DNA of 64,000 nt from Polydactylus sextarius (GCA_016801845.1 CM028919.1:7022001-7086000); one strand, 5' to 3'. Counted from the stretch's first letter, positions 12,211 through 27,200 are shown. Notes: generated from the letters alone by a model not told the origin. A program made the numbers and translations.

Positions 12211-14744
12211 GCAGAGACACACACTACTGTTTAACATTAAGAAGCTAAGGAGGCATTCACGAGCTGCAGCAGGATGACATCTTTCATCCTGAATATTTAT
12301 GGATCGCAATGACGCCAAAATGAATTCCATTTCATGAGCATGAAGTCATTGGCCTTTCAGAGGAGACACATGGCTCCTGGTTGACGCTGTGCGTTTGTCA
12401 AGGCGCGCATCACCTTGTCTCAGTTAAAAAAAGAAAAGAAAATGTGAAATCTATCTCACTGGCAGTAAGGGAATCTAATGCAGGTGTGGTGTAGGCTGCT
12501 GTCAGTGTCCAGGGGCTCTGCGCAACCTCACCCTTCCTCTCCCTCCTTCTTCCTCCCACCCTGTCCAGCTGATGTGGCCTCTGTGCACTCAATGATATCA
12601 CCACTGAAACAGGACAAAGAGAAATGGTGCAGAGATATTACTCATTAACATTTTTGTGCAGGTTACAGGTTTATCAAAGCTCATCCTCTCTCGCACATGC
12701 CCCGGATGATCTGTGGAGCTCAGTCAGCGAAATAGCCACATGAAAAAGACAGATTTGTGAATGTTGACTGGGCAGATATCAATCCTCAGCTTGTAAATGA
12801 GTCAGTCTCACTGTAAATCAATGTTGTAGCCCCTGTTTAAACTGAAACCATGCTAGCTAAGCGTTGGTGTTTGCCAAAGCAGCATTGATTTTAGATGCAC
12901 TAAATGTGTCACTGGCTTACCTCATGACATTACTATAGCTCTGTCATTAACTTGTTGCTCATGCAGAGGGTGACATAGTTCAACAGTGAGGTGTAGCATT
13001 ATTTCCTTGCCATGAGCTTTTGCCATCTAGTATGTCTTAGTATTCAACTGACAGTGTGTTGGACTGACTTGATGTTTGTATCTTATCATGTTGTATCTTA
13101 ATCCTGTGTATGTCAGGTGCAGCGTGTTTTCCAGCTTTGGACAAAATGAAGAACAAATAGCAGCTAATAAAATTACTGTAATGAAAAGAAAAGTTATAAT
13201 AGCAATATTTCAATAAGGGAGAGTTGGAAGACAATGCATTGGCAAAGACAACTGGCTTCTTTCAAAGTTTCAAACACATTTCTTTCATTATTTTTTGTCA
13301 CGCACATTAACAAATCAGTGACCTCATTCTTTTCTGGCTACTGTATGCATGAGTGTCTGTGTGTTTCTGTGCATGTACACACACAATATAGTGGAATGAA
13401 ACAATATAGCGTGAAGTGGAGTTCATTTCTGCCAGTATAATCTGTGTCTTCTCCATACGTCTGGTGGGCCTCAACAACAGCTGTCACTGACATATGCACA
13501 GCTCCGGTCATATACAGGCCTCTGGTCTTGAATTCCAAAAATGCAGTTTAGACGCATTTGGATGTTGTGCAGAACAGTGGCACTTATAACTCATGTTCTT
13601 GTGGTTTAAAAATAAGTCCTCAAACTCCATAGCAACCCAAGATCTTCTCGAGATCATTTGATATGTCGTGTGCAGGTTGGCCGCACGTACTTGCTATAAA
13701 CAGCAGATTAGTGCTTAATTGGTTCCTGTACATGTAATAATATTAGAAGTAGTGAGCTCACTCATGAGGTTCACGTACTGTATAAATATCACGAGTGTTG
13801 GAAATGTTTCAGGTTCATCAGAGATTACCAGGCCAAAAAGTATTTTCCATGTTCAGTATGTGTCTCAGCATGACATCGTTCTCAGCAGGAAAACTTTTAT
13901 CTGTTTGATGTAAGAGACGTTTGAAATTCCACAGAAGGGAAATATTAGTTGAACCCAATCATGTTCCCACCCTCCCTATCCAACTCATGCTTTTTTCTCC
14001 CATCCATTTTTTTTTTCTGGTGGGAAGTGACTCATGACTCTTCCAGTATACTGGTGTGAGATGATGACAGCTACCCAGAGACCACGTCTGTCCAGTGAAG
14101 TCGCTGAGTTGGAGAAAATAAGCCAGCGTGTATTTACTGAAAACACTGAGATAAGGATTATTGGTCTCTGTGGTCAATTGTTAGTTTGTGCTGAAGATTG
14201 AACACCACACTGTAATTTCACACAGTTCCCAGAGAGACTGTTCTTCAGTTCCCGGCCACTCTATTTCATCTTTGTCCCATCTGCAACAATGCGCTTCATT
14301 GTTTTTATGATATCTTGTTTTTCCTCTGTGTGCAAAAGGTAAACAAAAGACAAAAGAGCACAATCATAATACCAACGCGAAACAATACAAGTCATCACCT
14401 ACAAATCTTAAATGGGTAGTGGTGGTGAAAAGTTTGGATGGTGCAGTTAGGCAAGTCTTACATAATCATTCCAAGCAATCCATGGTTTGATATGTTTACT
14501 AGTTGACCAACAGTTTACTTTCAGGCTGAATTTCTCAGGCAATATATACATTTCAATTTAAAAATGTTGCTAAGGTAAACAAAGCAGCGATGGTAATCTT
14601 AGCTAACTGCTAATGTAATTGCATGTATAGTGGTTACTGGGTTCATTGTTAGGTTATCTATTCAATCTAGAAATAAAAACATAGAGCTGTGAATGATGGG
14701 AATTTTGTTAGTTCTGCATCTATGATGAGTGGGACATGAACTTC

Positions 14745-14990
14745 TAAACTAAGTATGAGGGCAATCCATTACTCCATTAGATATCACCATTGAGATATTT
14801 CACTCATAGCCGTGAATGTGGGTCATGTTTGGTGCTTCTAGAATCAGGCGGTCACTAAAGTTAGTAAGATTCATCCTCTTGAGACTTTACATGTTTGTAT
14901 CAGATTTCCTGGGAATTCATTAAATAACTATCAAGACTGCAATAGTTGTTTCAGTTGGGTGGGCCAACTGGCCATGCCACTACTTTGGTT
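14745..14990. mobile_element. Diverged dispersed fish repeat, copy 1
   Basis: Contains in order GCAATCCATTACTCC, GAGATATTTCACTC, GTCACTAAAGTTAGTAAG, ATTCATCCTCTTGAGA and TGTTTGTATCAGATTTCCTG. From memory, fish genomes carry thousands of copies of a repeat reading roughly 'catggcaatccatccaatag, gagatatttcac, caccaaagtcagtaggattc, atcctctgggaaccatgaat'. The order and spacing match, with many substitutions. The family name and ends are not known to me. A second piece is at 24085-24190. Confidence 0.6.
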
Positions 14991-15180
14991 AAAAACAGCT
15001 GTTTGCCAATAGAAATGGGCTAATGTGGGCAGTGAGACTGGACCAAGCAGTATATTTTGCCACAATAAAATCAATAGTTTGTTGATAGTAATTTTTAATA
15101 ATAGAAGTTTCCATGGTCCTTTTGGAGTTGCTCATTGCCATGTTTAATTGATTTAACTAAGAAGATGGGAATGGGCTGTG

Positions 15181-15222
15181 TCCATAGACTATATAAAAAG
15201 ATCTTTATATAGAGTCTGTGGA
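15181..15222. mobile_element. Palindromic repeat fragment (MITE/SINE-like)
   Basis: An imperfect inverted repeat centred on AGATCT at 15199-15204: the left arm starts TCCATAGACTATATA, and the right arm ends AGAGTCTGTGGA. The motif 'gtccatagactgtatataaa' is, as I recall, widespread in spiny-rayed fish genomes. No target-site duplication was identified. Confidence 0.5.
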
Positions 15223-17359
15223 AGTGACATCAACTTACAAGATCCAGTGACAAAGACTGACTTCACCATATGGGGTTCTCACAGTGCAAAGGTGCCAGAG
15301 TAGTTGCAGAGACAAAGTTTCTTCTATTCTATTACATTCAAAGGTAGTGAAAGGGCTCTAAGAGCTGTGGCATATGCATAAATTCAAACAGTAATCTTTG
15401 AAACTGGTTCACTATATGTGTTGGGATGAACTGACAGTGTGAGAACAATGTGCCATGAAGTCAACAGGCTGTTCCAAAATAAAGTACTGTTTTTAACTGA
15501 GAAACCTTCATCATTCTCAAGTGTCCCAACAATGGTTTGATTGCAGGGTACAAAAATTCATAGTCACATAAAACAGCTTAGTTATTCCTGTGACACAGCA
15601 TAGGATTTCTGGCAAACAACAAATGGCTCACCACATGACATTGTACCATATCTATGTCTGCCTCATCCATATGTTGTCTTGCTGTTTCTATTCATAGAAT
15701 AGCTGGAATATGATCTCCATGCTGTACAGATGATATCCAGTCATGCCATCAGTCTTGAAGAATCTTAATAAGTCAGTTTGGGTTTATGGACTCCTGAATA
15801 GCTTGAATAAGTACTGTTGCCATAGGAACAGCTCCCCCAAGATTTTAGGCTATGTACTTAGGCTATATATGTTAACATGTTTAACTCTAAGAAATAATGG
15901 ATGTGTTCATGGTATCCATTATGCACTGTAACTAAGACTAATTATGACAAAAGGAGGTGAGTCATGTACTCCAGCAGCTGCAGCAATCTATATGCTTGGT
16001 GACAGTATGCTGATTTAGGAACAATGGGGTTTGTATGTTGTATGACTGAATAAAATATGCATCTCCCACGCAATGTTCTTCAGTGTTCATGATGCATGAC
16101 CCAAGAGTCTATTTCAACTCCTTGCTATCGCTCTTGTAGATTTAAGTGGTGGACTATGATAGTTCATCAAAGTGAATATTTAACAAACTACCACCAGCAT
16201 AACTATCATAAATATGTCATAATTTATAAGTTACCGATCCAGGAACTATCTGCACAGGGTTGTTTGCAATGCAGAGACTATGTCAGTTTAACACGTAGAG
16301 AAGTCCAGACATTCCTCTCAGTTTGCTCATTAGTGAAACCTTAACTGCTGAAGCTACAGTAAGATCCAGTGAGAGGATCAGGTTAATGTGACTTCAGGAG
16401 AATACTACAAGATGAAACCTACCACCTATCCTGACATTTCGCTCCGGTAGGGTATGTCAACGTTAGAGTGATTGTCGCTATCAGATATTTATAGAAATCA
16501 TCACTGGAGTAAGGCAAGCTGTAAACACTTGGGTTTTATGTGTGAAGGCACTCAGATAGTTCAATTTAGTATAACTGGACAAACTGAAAAGTTAAATCAC
16601 AGGGAGTGTGTTAATGTCTGAGTTGTTGTTTGGACAGCAAAAGCTTGTCATCCTTCTCTGATAACAACGTCTTTATTTTTCCAGAACATTGCTGTTATGT
16701 AAAATCTGACCCCAGATGGCACTGGCAGTCCAGGGTGGAATGTGCTGTCCATCAAAATCCTGGAACAGGCCACAGCTTTATATGCTTAATGTGAAATAGG
16801 TGCTGACAGAACTTTCAATATCAGGTGGATTTGTCTTATAGCTTCAAATCTCATCCACAGCTACAGTTTTGATTGAAATTCTCAAATCCTGGCGGCCTGG
16901 TGTGTTTTTCTTGTCAGGATGGAAGCACTTCTCAAGTAGTCCCATTTTATCAATGTTCTCTGGGATAAGTTGCCAAACACTTGCATGGAAAGAATATTTC
17001 TAACTCCTTGTTTGGTCACTGGGTTTGTGATGTGAATACACAAAAACCTGAATCAAAGTAATCATTTTTTTTTTTTTACATTGCTACAATAATGGCAGCT
17101 GCTGTTCTCCTCACCCATTTCTGGCATTTCTGAATTTGGCTAGGGGCCATTTTTTCACTTTATACATGAACATCAGATCATCACAGACATGCTATCAGTT
17201 TGCATTTCTGCTAATCCTGCTTATGTTGATATTTACAATATTTTACCTCTCGTTTACTTGGACCTGTATGTGAATATACACAGGGTTCAGACTATGCGTA
17301 TTATTTAACACTAAATTATCGTTTGTACAATTTGATCTCATATCACAAAAAACACTGAA

Positions 17360-17680
17360 TTGCTGCTAACAGTTAATCTTTTTTATTATTAATCATTTAA
17401 TGGTCTGTTAATGAAATAGTGATAAATGCTCATAATAATCTCTGAAAGCCCAATGTGACCTCCTTTAAATATGAATATATTTAAAGGTATTTAAATCTTT
17501 AAATATTTATGTCTCCAAAACCCCAAAATATTAAACTCTAATAATCTGAGGAAGCAGCAATTGTCACATTTTAGAAGCTGAAACCCGTTAATCAAATTGA
17601 ATAATCAAAACTGTTGCTGATGAATCCTATATTGAATGAGTAACCAATTAATCAACTAATTGTTTCAACTCTAATACAGT
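17360..17680. mobile_element. Diverged dispersed fish repeat (TTAATC-rich)
   Basis: Includes TTATTATTAATCATTTAATG, AAAGCCCAATGTGACCTCCT, ATTTTAGAAGCTGAAAC, TTGCTGATGAATCC and AACCAATTAATCAACTAATT followed by GTTTCAACTCT. These correspond in order to a repeat I know from fish genomes with 'gattaatcgattaatcgttt' ends ('tagttgcagccct') and an interior 'cccaaagtgacatcttcaaa'. The CpG sites have decayed, so it is an old copy. The class is uncertain. Confidence 0.6.
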
Positions 17681-20600
17681 CTCCATCTGACACTGCTGTC
17701 ACTGCTCACTTGCTGACCAATGACTGACTTTTATAGCTCCTTTTTCACTTTGGAATGGAGGCACGTGCTTTGGTGTGGCCTATAAATACTCATATATGTG
17801 ATGTGACAGCTGGACTGGCCCAAACCCTGGGCTAGATTTGGCACCCTGCTTTAAATTTAGTCTTAGGCCTTGACTGGGTATTAGGCCACCCTTTCATATT
17901 AGAGGGCATCAAGGTATTAGATGCCCAACAGTCAGTAACATTGTGCTGATGGTTTAGATGCCACAGATATGTGTGGTCATTGTAGTGGGTTGGGGCAAAC
18001 CTCAGGATAAAAGTTTATTGTCTGCCTGTTCTCCATAATTTTCCATAAAGACAACAGGGAATGTTGCATGCTAAGACTGGAATGTAAGCCACGTGGCTCA
18101 GGAATTCCCATTTGTTACCCTGGAGAATTCACTACAATCAAGACTGCAGTGACCAGTCAAGGTGGATCAAAGCGTAAGCCTGGAAAGACATGTTTTTGAT
18201 GACTTGTTATCAACATGCTTTGATGACTTGTCAAACTAAATCTTGTCATCAATGGAAGCCTTGAAATTGGAGCAATTATTACTATCCCTGCAATCTACAG
18301 CTGTCTGGGATTTTTTTTTATCAATAAGTACAACTTCGGATGGTTGGAGTTTTATTTTTGAATCCTTTTGAAGAAACTTGAAGCTGTTCCAATGAACATG
18401 TTTTATCAGCAATTTATCAAATGACAATATTTATTGAGTAATAAACCCACAGAGGTTTTTTTATTACTTTTATTATTTTTATTGCTTTAATTATGACTCA
18501 GCTCTGTAGTTTCCCTCTGGTCCTACAGCGTGTTTTAGAGTTTTTCAATTAATTTGTTTTGGTTTTCCTGCCCACAAACTTACTGTTTTTATTGACTTGC
18601 ATTTCCAGACACAACAGGCAACAACTTTTTGGGGAAAAAACTTATAAATACCATCTTTTTGCCACCCACACCAGCACCAAACAGCAGACAGGCAAACTCA
18701 GTGACATATTTATTTACAGCTGTAGAGCCAGATATTTCCCTCTGGAGTTGGTGGAGCTAAAAGGGGCATGAATATTAGAGGTTATTAGCGGGACATAAAC
18801 ACAGCTCCAAATGAATGATATGTGTGTTCAAACCAAGCAGTGTTGTTCGAAGAATTAATTCACAGAATGTTGTCACAGAGATATATTTGAGCTTATCTTC
18901 ATATCTTTTTAGGTTTTGGTGATATGTCTTTTGCCTAAAAGTTTAGATCTTCAGTATTTCATCAAAACAACACTTTTTGCATCCATGCCTGACATGTTGT
19001 AGTGATACATTTTGTTATCATTTATGTTTATGTTATAATATATTTTTTATAATCGTAAAGCTCACAGTTTTAACCACAAACAAACCCACACTCCCCTGCT
19101 TGACCCGTTGAACGGGAGTGACACCGAAAATGAGCCGAGCTGTTACAGTAGCTTCTCTGGATTTTAATGGCACCTGCCCAGAAATTAAAAATAAACCAAC
19201 TAGTGTCTAATTCAGTGTCAACCATTCTGTCAGCATTACTCTGCCTAAGTCATTTACAGTGCTGCACATGTTTCTATATTTCATCACTCTCATGCCCCTG
19301 TAGTGCCCGTTTTAATGCCCTTTGCCCTTGGCGTCATTCAGACTCCCTGGCACTGTTTGAATGGTGGCATAGACATTGTAAGCACTTGTGTGTGCTGCTT
19401 TACTACGACATTTGACTCAGTGATATTGAGCCCACAGCTGAAACTAATAGTTATGGATAGGAAAGAAGGCACTGCAATTAATCTCCAGTTAAGAACCAGA
19501 TCTCCTTGGAGCCAGCGTGCACTCACTGAACTCCCAGAACTAAGATAAGGAATGTACTTAATGTGTTGGTTTGTCAGATTTTATTTTTTTTGTTTGAACT
19601 GAGACATGCAGTCAGTGTTATCTTGCACCCTTTCCTCTCGTATGCTTGTGTCTTTTTCCTGGAAACAGGTGGGATTCAAAGAGACTGGTTTCAAGCATCA
19701 TTAGATTTCACCGCAGTCTTAACTCTTCTGTCTGCTATTACAGATGAAGATAAACATTTCTCTCACATGGACTGAAACCTTTGATAGACTCAAATACAAG
19801 CCTTTCAACATTGCATATAGACAATCTTATCCATATTCTATAACAGACATTTAACTTTTATAATGTAGTTGGACTGATAAAAATGACAGTAGTCCACTCT
19901 TTCAGATTGAGGTCTATGTTTTGCAGGATGTTTTGGCAAATTTGCTCAGGATGTCTCAATGCATGATTCAGAGGTGATAGTGCAATGACATCACCAGGGT
20001 GCTATGGAGGGGATTTTAGGGGCGGGGGGTTGTTTCTCTGTTTGTAATTAAAAGCGTTGTTGATGTCATATGTGATCACAAAGAGTGCACTTGCTCGGGG
20101 TCCCAAGACTAGTGTTATACAGCCTAAACACACACACATGCATGCATAAACCCTTATACACCCACACAGACACAAGCTACAGACAACATACATATAGTCA
20201 AATGGCTTATACTGCAAATGTTTACTATGTAGCCAAAAGTGATCATATTAACTGTCAAAATATCTAAAATTATTAGTTAACAGTTGAAGTTAGCTGCATG
20301 AAAAAATACTGTGAAATAAAAAACATAGTTAAAATTTGGAATCCAAAACATGGTGAGAGGTAGTTGGGCCTATCTGACAGCTGTGGTGTACTTCAAAATA
20401 CCATAACATGTACTATATCAGCTGATATGGCCCAAAATATGAGTGGAAAGAACATTCACGTAGTGCTGTAACTTCTCAATGTGATTCTCTCAGCTCACTG
20501 TGTGTTTAAGTAATCAAGTTTACAATACAAGCACACTACAGGCCACCTCAACAGGACTCATGCTGTTATAAGTGATTAATGTAGCAGAATTGAATTTAGA

Positions 20601-21005
20601 GTCTGTCATCAATGGATTTATTTTCAGGATCTGGATAAAATGTTCAGACTCAGACTTTAATGTCAGCAGAGAAGGTTAGAGCACCCAGGAGTGCCACAAA
20701 TGTGCCTCCAGCCCATCAACACTCAGAGTGAGATACACAACCCTTGTGAGAGAACAGGACGCGTCAGGAATGTACACACCTCCATACAACACACAAAAAC
20801 ATACACATGGTGCTGGGTAATTATGGATCTGTATTCCAGATTAAAAATGTAACATAGGATGATATTATCCAGTTGTAATCCTGTGTGTGTGAACAGTTTG
20901 TTTGTGTTCAAAACTTGAAATGTTATTTATGAACAGGAAGCTAAAAAAGACACACGAATGATACTATTTTCTCTCTCTTGTCTCTGTTCTTAATGTAGAC
21001 AGAAG

Positions 21006-21293
21006 ATGAGGTCCAAAAGCAGCGGGGTGCAGAGCCCGGCCAATGGGGTGCTTGGGGTTCCACATGATGACCGTGACATCAGCCAAGAACAGGAAGTGGG
21101 TTTGCCTGTGAAGAGCCTGAAGGCCAAAGTTCAGCAGAATGAGGGTGAGGATAAAGTAGAGGTCGAGGTGATCACTGAGAAAGAGAAGCTACTGTTGGAT
21201 TCTCCTGAGGCTGGAGAAGAAAGAAGGGCCGTCATGGATCTGTCCAAAGAGGATCTTCTGAAACTGCTGGGGATCATGGAAGGAGAAGTTCAG
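21006..21293 (+). CDS. filip1: filip1 coding exon 1
   Basis: The acceptor GTAG at 20995-20998 is followed by ACAGAAG and the ATG at 21006. Encodes MRSKSSGVQS through LLKLLGIMEGEVQ (96 residues); the end aligns with human LLSIMEGELQ. The N-terminal 60 residues are charged and poorly conserved. Donor GTGGGT, phase 0. Confidence 0.92.
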
Positions 21294-24200
21294 GTGGGTA
21301 GCATCCCTTTGATTTTTGACCTGCTGTGGCAAGTTAAAAAACAATGGGGAAGGAAACATGTTTATGAAGGGCACGGAGGTTGAATAAAGAGTCAGTTGGA
21401 CTTGAAAGTGCCTGTGCATGCTTTGGACTGTGTTACAGATTTTTTTGCACAATAGCTCTATCTTGTGGATGAAAATGGCATTTTAACATGGGTTGAGTGC
21501 ATAGTCAGATGTGCCATGTGTTAAGTAGAAAAGCTAGTCTTTTCAAACAGGTGCCAGGTTGTTGGTTTTGGACAGATTCCTCCACTATAAGCCAATATGC
21601 TATATCATTTATATGTCTTTATATGTCTTTATGGTTTCAGGCCAGAGAGGATGTTATCTGTATGCTAAAGTGCAAACAGACCGCTCCAGAGGCCCTTGAA
21701 TCACGTTATGGCTCTGCAGTCCCGAGCTCGGCCCTGCAGGCTCTGCAGAGAGACAGCTTCATCACTGGCACTGAGCCACACAACCACAGCGTCTACCAAA
21801 AGCCTATGGCTGAGGTCAGTTGTTAACTCTGATACAAATACACTTCCAGAGAAGTCAAACTTCCAGGGGATGATGAAGATTTTATGTTTTTTTATCAACA
21901 GGTTTATTTGGCTTTCGAGTCACAAGAACATGTAAATCCACAGAGGATTACAAGCAAAGTCATAACAGAGACATTAACAAAAAATAATGCTTCACAGTGC
22001 TTTTGCTGTAATATGAGCTTTACCACTAGAAAACCTAAATAAAAGGAAAATTTGTTAGAAATTTAGTTAGAACTTTTTTGTCACTTACCCTGGCTGTGAC
22101 TGTGTATGTGTGTCCTCGTTCCTTCTTCAGCTGGAACGTCTGCAGGAGAAGCACAAGGAAACGTACAGACGGATGCTGGGGCAGTTGCTGCTCGCTGAAA
22201 AGTGCCACCGTCGCACCGTCCATGAGCTGGACACGGAGAAACGCAAACATGTGGACTACATGAACAAGAGCGACGACTTCACCAACCTCTTGGAACAGGA
22301 GAGAGAAAGGTGAGGAGGAGAGAGGAGATACTGGTGCTTATCCCAGCATAAAATGCTGTAGAGACACATTCATAAAATAAAAGGAAGGATAGGATAGAGA
22401 AAAGAAAACAATTTAAAACAGTGGGCTAGGAGAAGGGAGATGAGTGGTGAGGGAGAAAGTGAAAACATGAATTGTAGAGCCAACATGGTTTATATAAGCA
22501 GTGTGGTATGTATAAAGTGGAAAAGGTGATAAAATCCAAGGATAAGTGGGGTAAAGGAATGCATCAACATCCGAGGATGTGTGAAAGATGGCCTCATCAG
22601 CCCAGTGAAGCACGAGAGAGGGGAGAGGAGAGGGCAGAGCTGGTTACTGAAGTGATAACCTCACATACCTTCCTTTGACAGGAAGAAGTACATAGCTTAG
22701 GGATGGGAGGAGGGAGGTGGAGTTGAAACTGTAGGTGAGGAAGGGGTCAGGCTCTTCGCTGTGGGAACAAGGGAGGTCAAGGATAGGGAGGGGAGGAGAT
22801 GAAGCCATGGAGGACCAGCAGGAAAGACAAGTGAAGGGATAATGGACATTACACAGGAACAAATCTCCCATGACATCATCTGTGAAATGAAGTCATCGTT
22901 GAGATTGCGACCTGGCCCATTGGTCAAGAGGAGATGGGGGATGAGATGGTGGGAGGAGGGGGGACATACACACTCTCCAACATCAGAAAGGGGGTGGTTA
23001 CCTCTCGTGTGTGTAGGGGGCCTCATGGAGATCAAACAAGCGTGGTATGGATGTGCACTGAATGTATATGAGAAAGGGGGCCCTACTAATTAAAGTGCTC
23101 ACAGATGAAAGAGTTTAATTGGCTGTTGCTTGTTGGGGAATCTATTTTGTTGCAATTCCCATAACACATCACTGCTCATTCTCACACAATGAGCTTGAGA
23201 GACGAGGATAGTGTGTGCATCAGTTGTACTAATATGAATTAATATGTGGTTCTATTTGCATTCATAGTTTCTCAGAGTAACTGACAGAAGAAGAAAGACA
23301 AAGAGAGCTTCAGTAACATACTGCACTGTGTATATACCATAGTCAGTCAAATACAAAAACAGGTCAGAGGCCACTTACATGCTGCATTTCACAAACTGTC
23401 AAAACTTCAAACAGTTCATTTGCAACAGTGACCCAGCGGAGGCACACACTACTTCTATTCCTCTGGCTTTTACTGCAAGACACAGGAAACAGACCATGGA
23501 ATCTAAATCACTGTCGTGACAGCTGAGCTGCCATTGCACTCTGAGGGAGAGGGATGGGAAATGAGCAGCAGACTTCAGCTTAGTGTTTTAGCTACTCCTC
23601 AGGCTGCTTTCATGAGACAGGGAATAGAGGAAGTCATGATTTAAAACATTTCAATGAAGAATTTGCTCTTGAGTGTAAATCAGTGTGTCTGTATTAACTT
23701 ATCTGGAGTAAAGTTGGTTGTTTCATGATTTCAAACAAACTGCTTATATTATTTTGTAGGTTTTGTATGAAACACACTGACTGCATTCTATTGACTGACA
23801 TTCAGCTAATCTTTACTTCAAAAGACATCTGTCCGGAAGCAAAATGTTTGCATGAATGAATACAGAGAGGTCAAGCAAAGATAAAATCATGAGACGAGAG
23901 TCAAATTTCTGGTTTCCATTTTGATGTTCAGGCAAATTAGTGCATCTACCATGTTAGCAAAACTAGTTGTGACAGTACAGGTGGGAAACTGTTAGGGAAA
24001 AGAATGACAGCAGCTCTGTGAGGCTGTGTTCAGACACACTTGTGCTTTCGGCTAAAGTTATAACTGAGGGGGATATGAATATTCATAATTTCATGGCAAT
24101 CCATGTAATAGTAGATATATTTGAGATATTTGATTTTGACCAGAGTGACCAGAGTGGTGAACCGAGTGACCAACATCTATGTCCCTAGCCAAGCCAAGAG

Positions 24201-27200
24201 TGTGGATAATTAGAAAAAAAAATGAATGAGCTCATGGTGAAAACCTTCAGATGCAGGGGTCAGTGAGTCTAGGCTTCATTTTGAAGTGTTTGGCACAAAT
24301 CATGTACATCATGAACTCCTTTACTTTCACTTGATCCTGTGCATGTAAGAAAGAGTTGACCTCCTTCTACTGCCAGGTGGTTTCCAGCAGGTTCCTTGGC
24401 TTGTACACAGGCTGGCCTCTGTCACCTCACAGGGAGAGGATGGGGGATGATCTTTGCTAGGTCTTGATCTGTCAGCACCCGTGGAGCCCTGAATATCTGT
24501 CGCTGTAAAAGGATATAAAACTGGTCATCAGAATGACAGATTAGGAAAATAGCATTAGAAAATATTTGGGTTGAACCCCGCCCCTTCCCAAAAATACATA
24601 AAAGCACATGCAGTGGAAGAAAAACATTTATCATTTGCACGGAAATATTAGTGCCAGTACTACTTTGTTCTGACATTCACTCTCTCAGACAAGATGGAAG
24701 CATGTCATCGTCTCATCCTTATTGATGTGATCTCCTCCAGCCATCTGGGTGAGAGTGAAGAGAGAAAAGGACAAGACCAAAGGTCTGGTGCCAAACATCC
24801 ACAGGAATGCAGAGGATGGGCACTGAAGAAACTGGCAACAATCAGTCATTAACACCCTCTCAGACAAGAAAGCAATTTATGTGTCAAGAAGTTCAAATAT
24901 TTGAGTGGCATGACGGTATGTGTGATGATTAATGGAAGAAAAGGCTCTCATTCATGTTTTCAAGAATGCAAAGTCATGTATTCAAAATGGAAAACTAAAA
25001 TTATTGTTTTCTTGTTCTTTTCAAGGCACATGATACAAACTACACATCATTAAACAATCTGCACCTGCATATAGTAATATGTAGCCCTACTGTGGCTCTC
25101 TAAATATCTTTAAATATCCACTATGCATCTGATTTCTTTCTTTTAGCACAATATCAGTCTTTCATACTTTACATTATCTCTGACTTTCTTGCTTAACACT
25201 TAATGCTTTTTCTCTGTCAAGAGAGGTGATTACTGTACAATAGAGTGTTTTGACAGTTTTTTGGCAGGTCATGTCTGCTTCAATCCTCAACCTCCTGACT
25301 GTAGTGCCTCTGAGCACATTCCCCAGGAAACATGGGATGAAATGTTGTTCCATGATGGAAAAAATGGCGTTTGTGGGTGTTGGCTTATGGATGGCACCTG
25401 TGTGCTTGCTTAAGTAATGTGTTTTCAGTTCTTGAAAACATTTGTATTTGATCAAATATACTGTACAAAGTCAATTTGACCATAGTTTCTTTCAGAGCGC
25501 AACCTTCAGGACTGAGTACAGCTCTGACTTGACCACAAGTGCAACATACCACTGACATCATGACTTTGACCTTTGCTTCACAGTAATTTTAGAGGGCCAA
25601 TTTCTAGGGTGTCAGTGACATCTGACTTTGTAAGTATGAGTTTTCAGGGCTGCACTTTGCAAACTGGATGGCTCCTTTGAACAGTAGCCAGGCATACTAA
25701 TCCTACTTGGCAATTATTGCCTCTGGTGATATGAACCAATGTTAGATGTTTACTTCCATTTGCAAACTAAGAATCACTGAATTGAGCTCATTTGGCGAGA
25801 CTTAGGGTTATGAAAACTGATTACCTGTATCTCTACAGTTCCATGCAGCAAGAGTTTGGGCATAGCACTTCATGAACCTATTGTCATGGTTACATTCAGT
25901 TCTACCAGATCTTCCTCCTCGTCAAGGGAGACATTCAACTCATCCCTATCTGGTTTCCTCATCACATGTTGGCTTTGCAGGGAACCTTGTTCAAGTCCAG
26001 TTTCCCCTCAAGTAGAACTACAACAAACATTCCACTGTCTCCTGTACCAGTGAGATTATGGTTTCCGGTCTGCAGAGACAATATCCTGTGCACTTTGGAA
26101 AACTGAGCTGTAATTTAATTTGCATCAGCTTTGCACTGAATTTGATTTTGTAATAACATCATAATAATGATAATAATAATCTTAATAAAGTTTACTGCTT
26201 TTTTCAAGTGCCCTTCTATATTTTCTAAATTAAAAAAAGCTGCTGCTAAAAAAAATAGTTGTTTTGCCTCAAACATGCTATGTTTTATGAAAGCATGAAA
26301 ATTGGGGGGAGTTTGGCCAAAACACACCTCCTGTAGCAAGGGTCCCACCCCCTTCACACTGTCCAAAGCAGAGCAGCACACACTCTCTCATACACACATT
26401 ACTGCCTTATATGGATGAGGTGACATCACTCACCAGAGGTCCAGTGGTGCTCTGCTGTATTTATTCACCTTTCATTGTCCTGATAACATGCTTGGAATGT
26501 GATGGTGGAAGATCTGTGGAAGAGGAGGCCCCTGCTACTTTTTATGCATTCTGAGTGGAAATATATATAATGGCAAAATGTCCAAGTGCCTTTGCAGAGC
26601 ATCTATAGTAGGTAAGTTCAGCCAGAGTTTGTTTCTGAGGGATGAAACAAACCCCAGTTTCAGGTGACTATTTATTTTGAATGGGGCTCATTCTGAGTGC
26701 CAAGAAGTTATTCAAGTTGTTGCTGTGCAACTTGCTGCACAAGTCTACCTGTTGTGCTGGTGCTTATTTGGTTTGTTTTTGCAATGCAAAATGTTCTGGT
26801 TGTATATTGTATTAGTCTGTTCCTGTGAGTACACCAGGAGACGATGCAGCTTTGCATTCAGTCTGCTTTGCATGCATTTTGTTGGAACCGGAGATGAGAA
26901 TGTGCATGAGCAGCATAGAAAGAAGCTAAGAGAAAAGAAGACCACTCGGTGAGGGGTTGTTAGACTTTCACGAACAGTTTGTGTTCTTAGTTTCTATCCC
27001 ATTAATAAGGATAAAATTAGTATTTGGGATCTGTAGAGTAGATCTTTTCCTTTTTCCCCTCTTGTTTGTTCTGCATAGTAACATATTTTGTTTGTTACTT
27101 AGCTTACTGCACACAACGACGTTCTGCTTTTGTCTTAGAAATTGCTTTCAGTATTAAACTGTATATAATGATTTAAATATCTTAATGAGTTTGTGAGTTT

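Noticed and set aside
22930..22965. G-run cluster as a possible G-quadruplex in a filip1 intron
   Set aside because: Only three separated G-runs with one long loop; the region is simply purine-rich.
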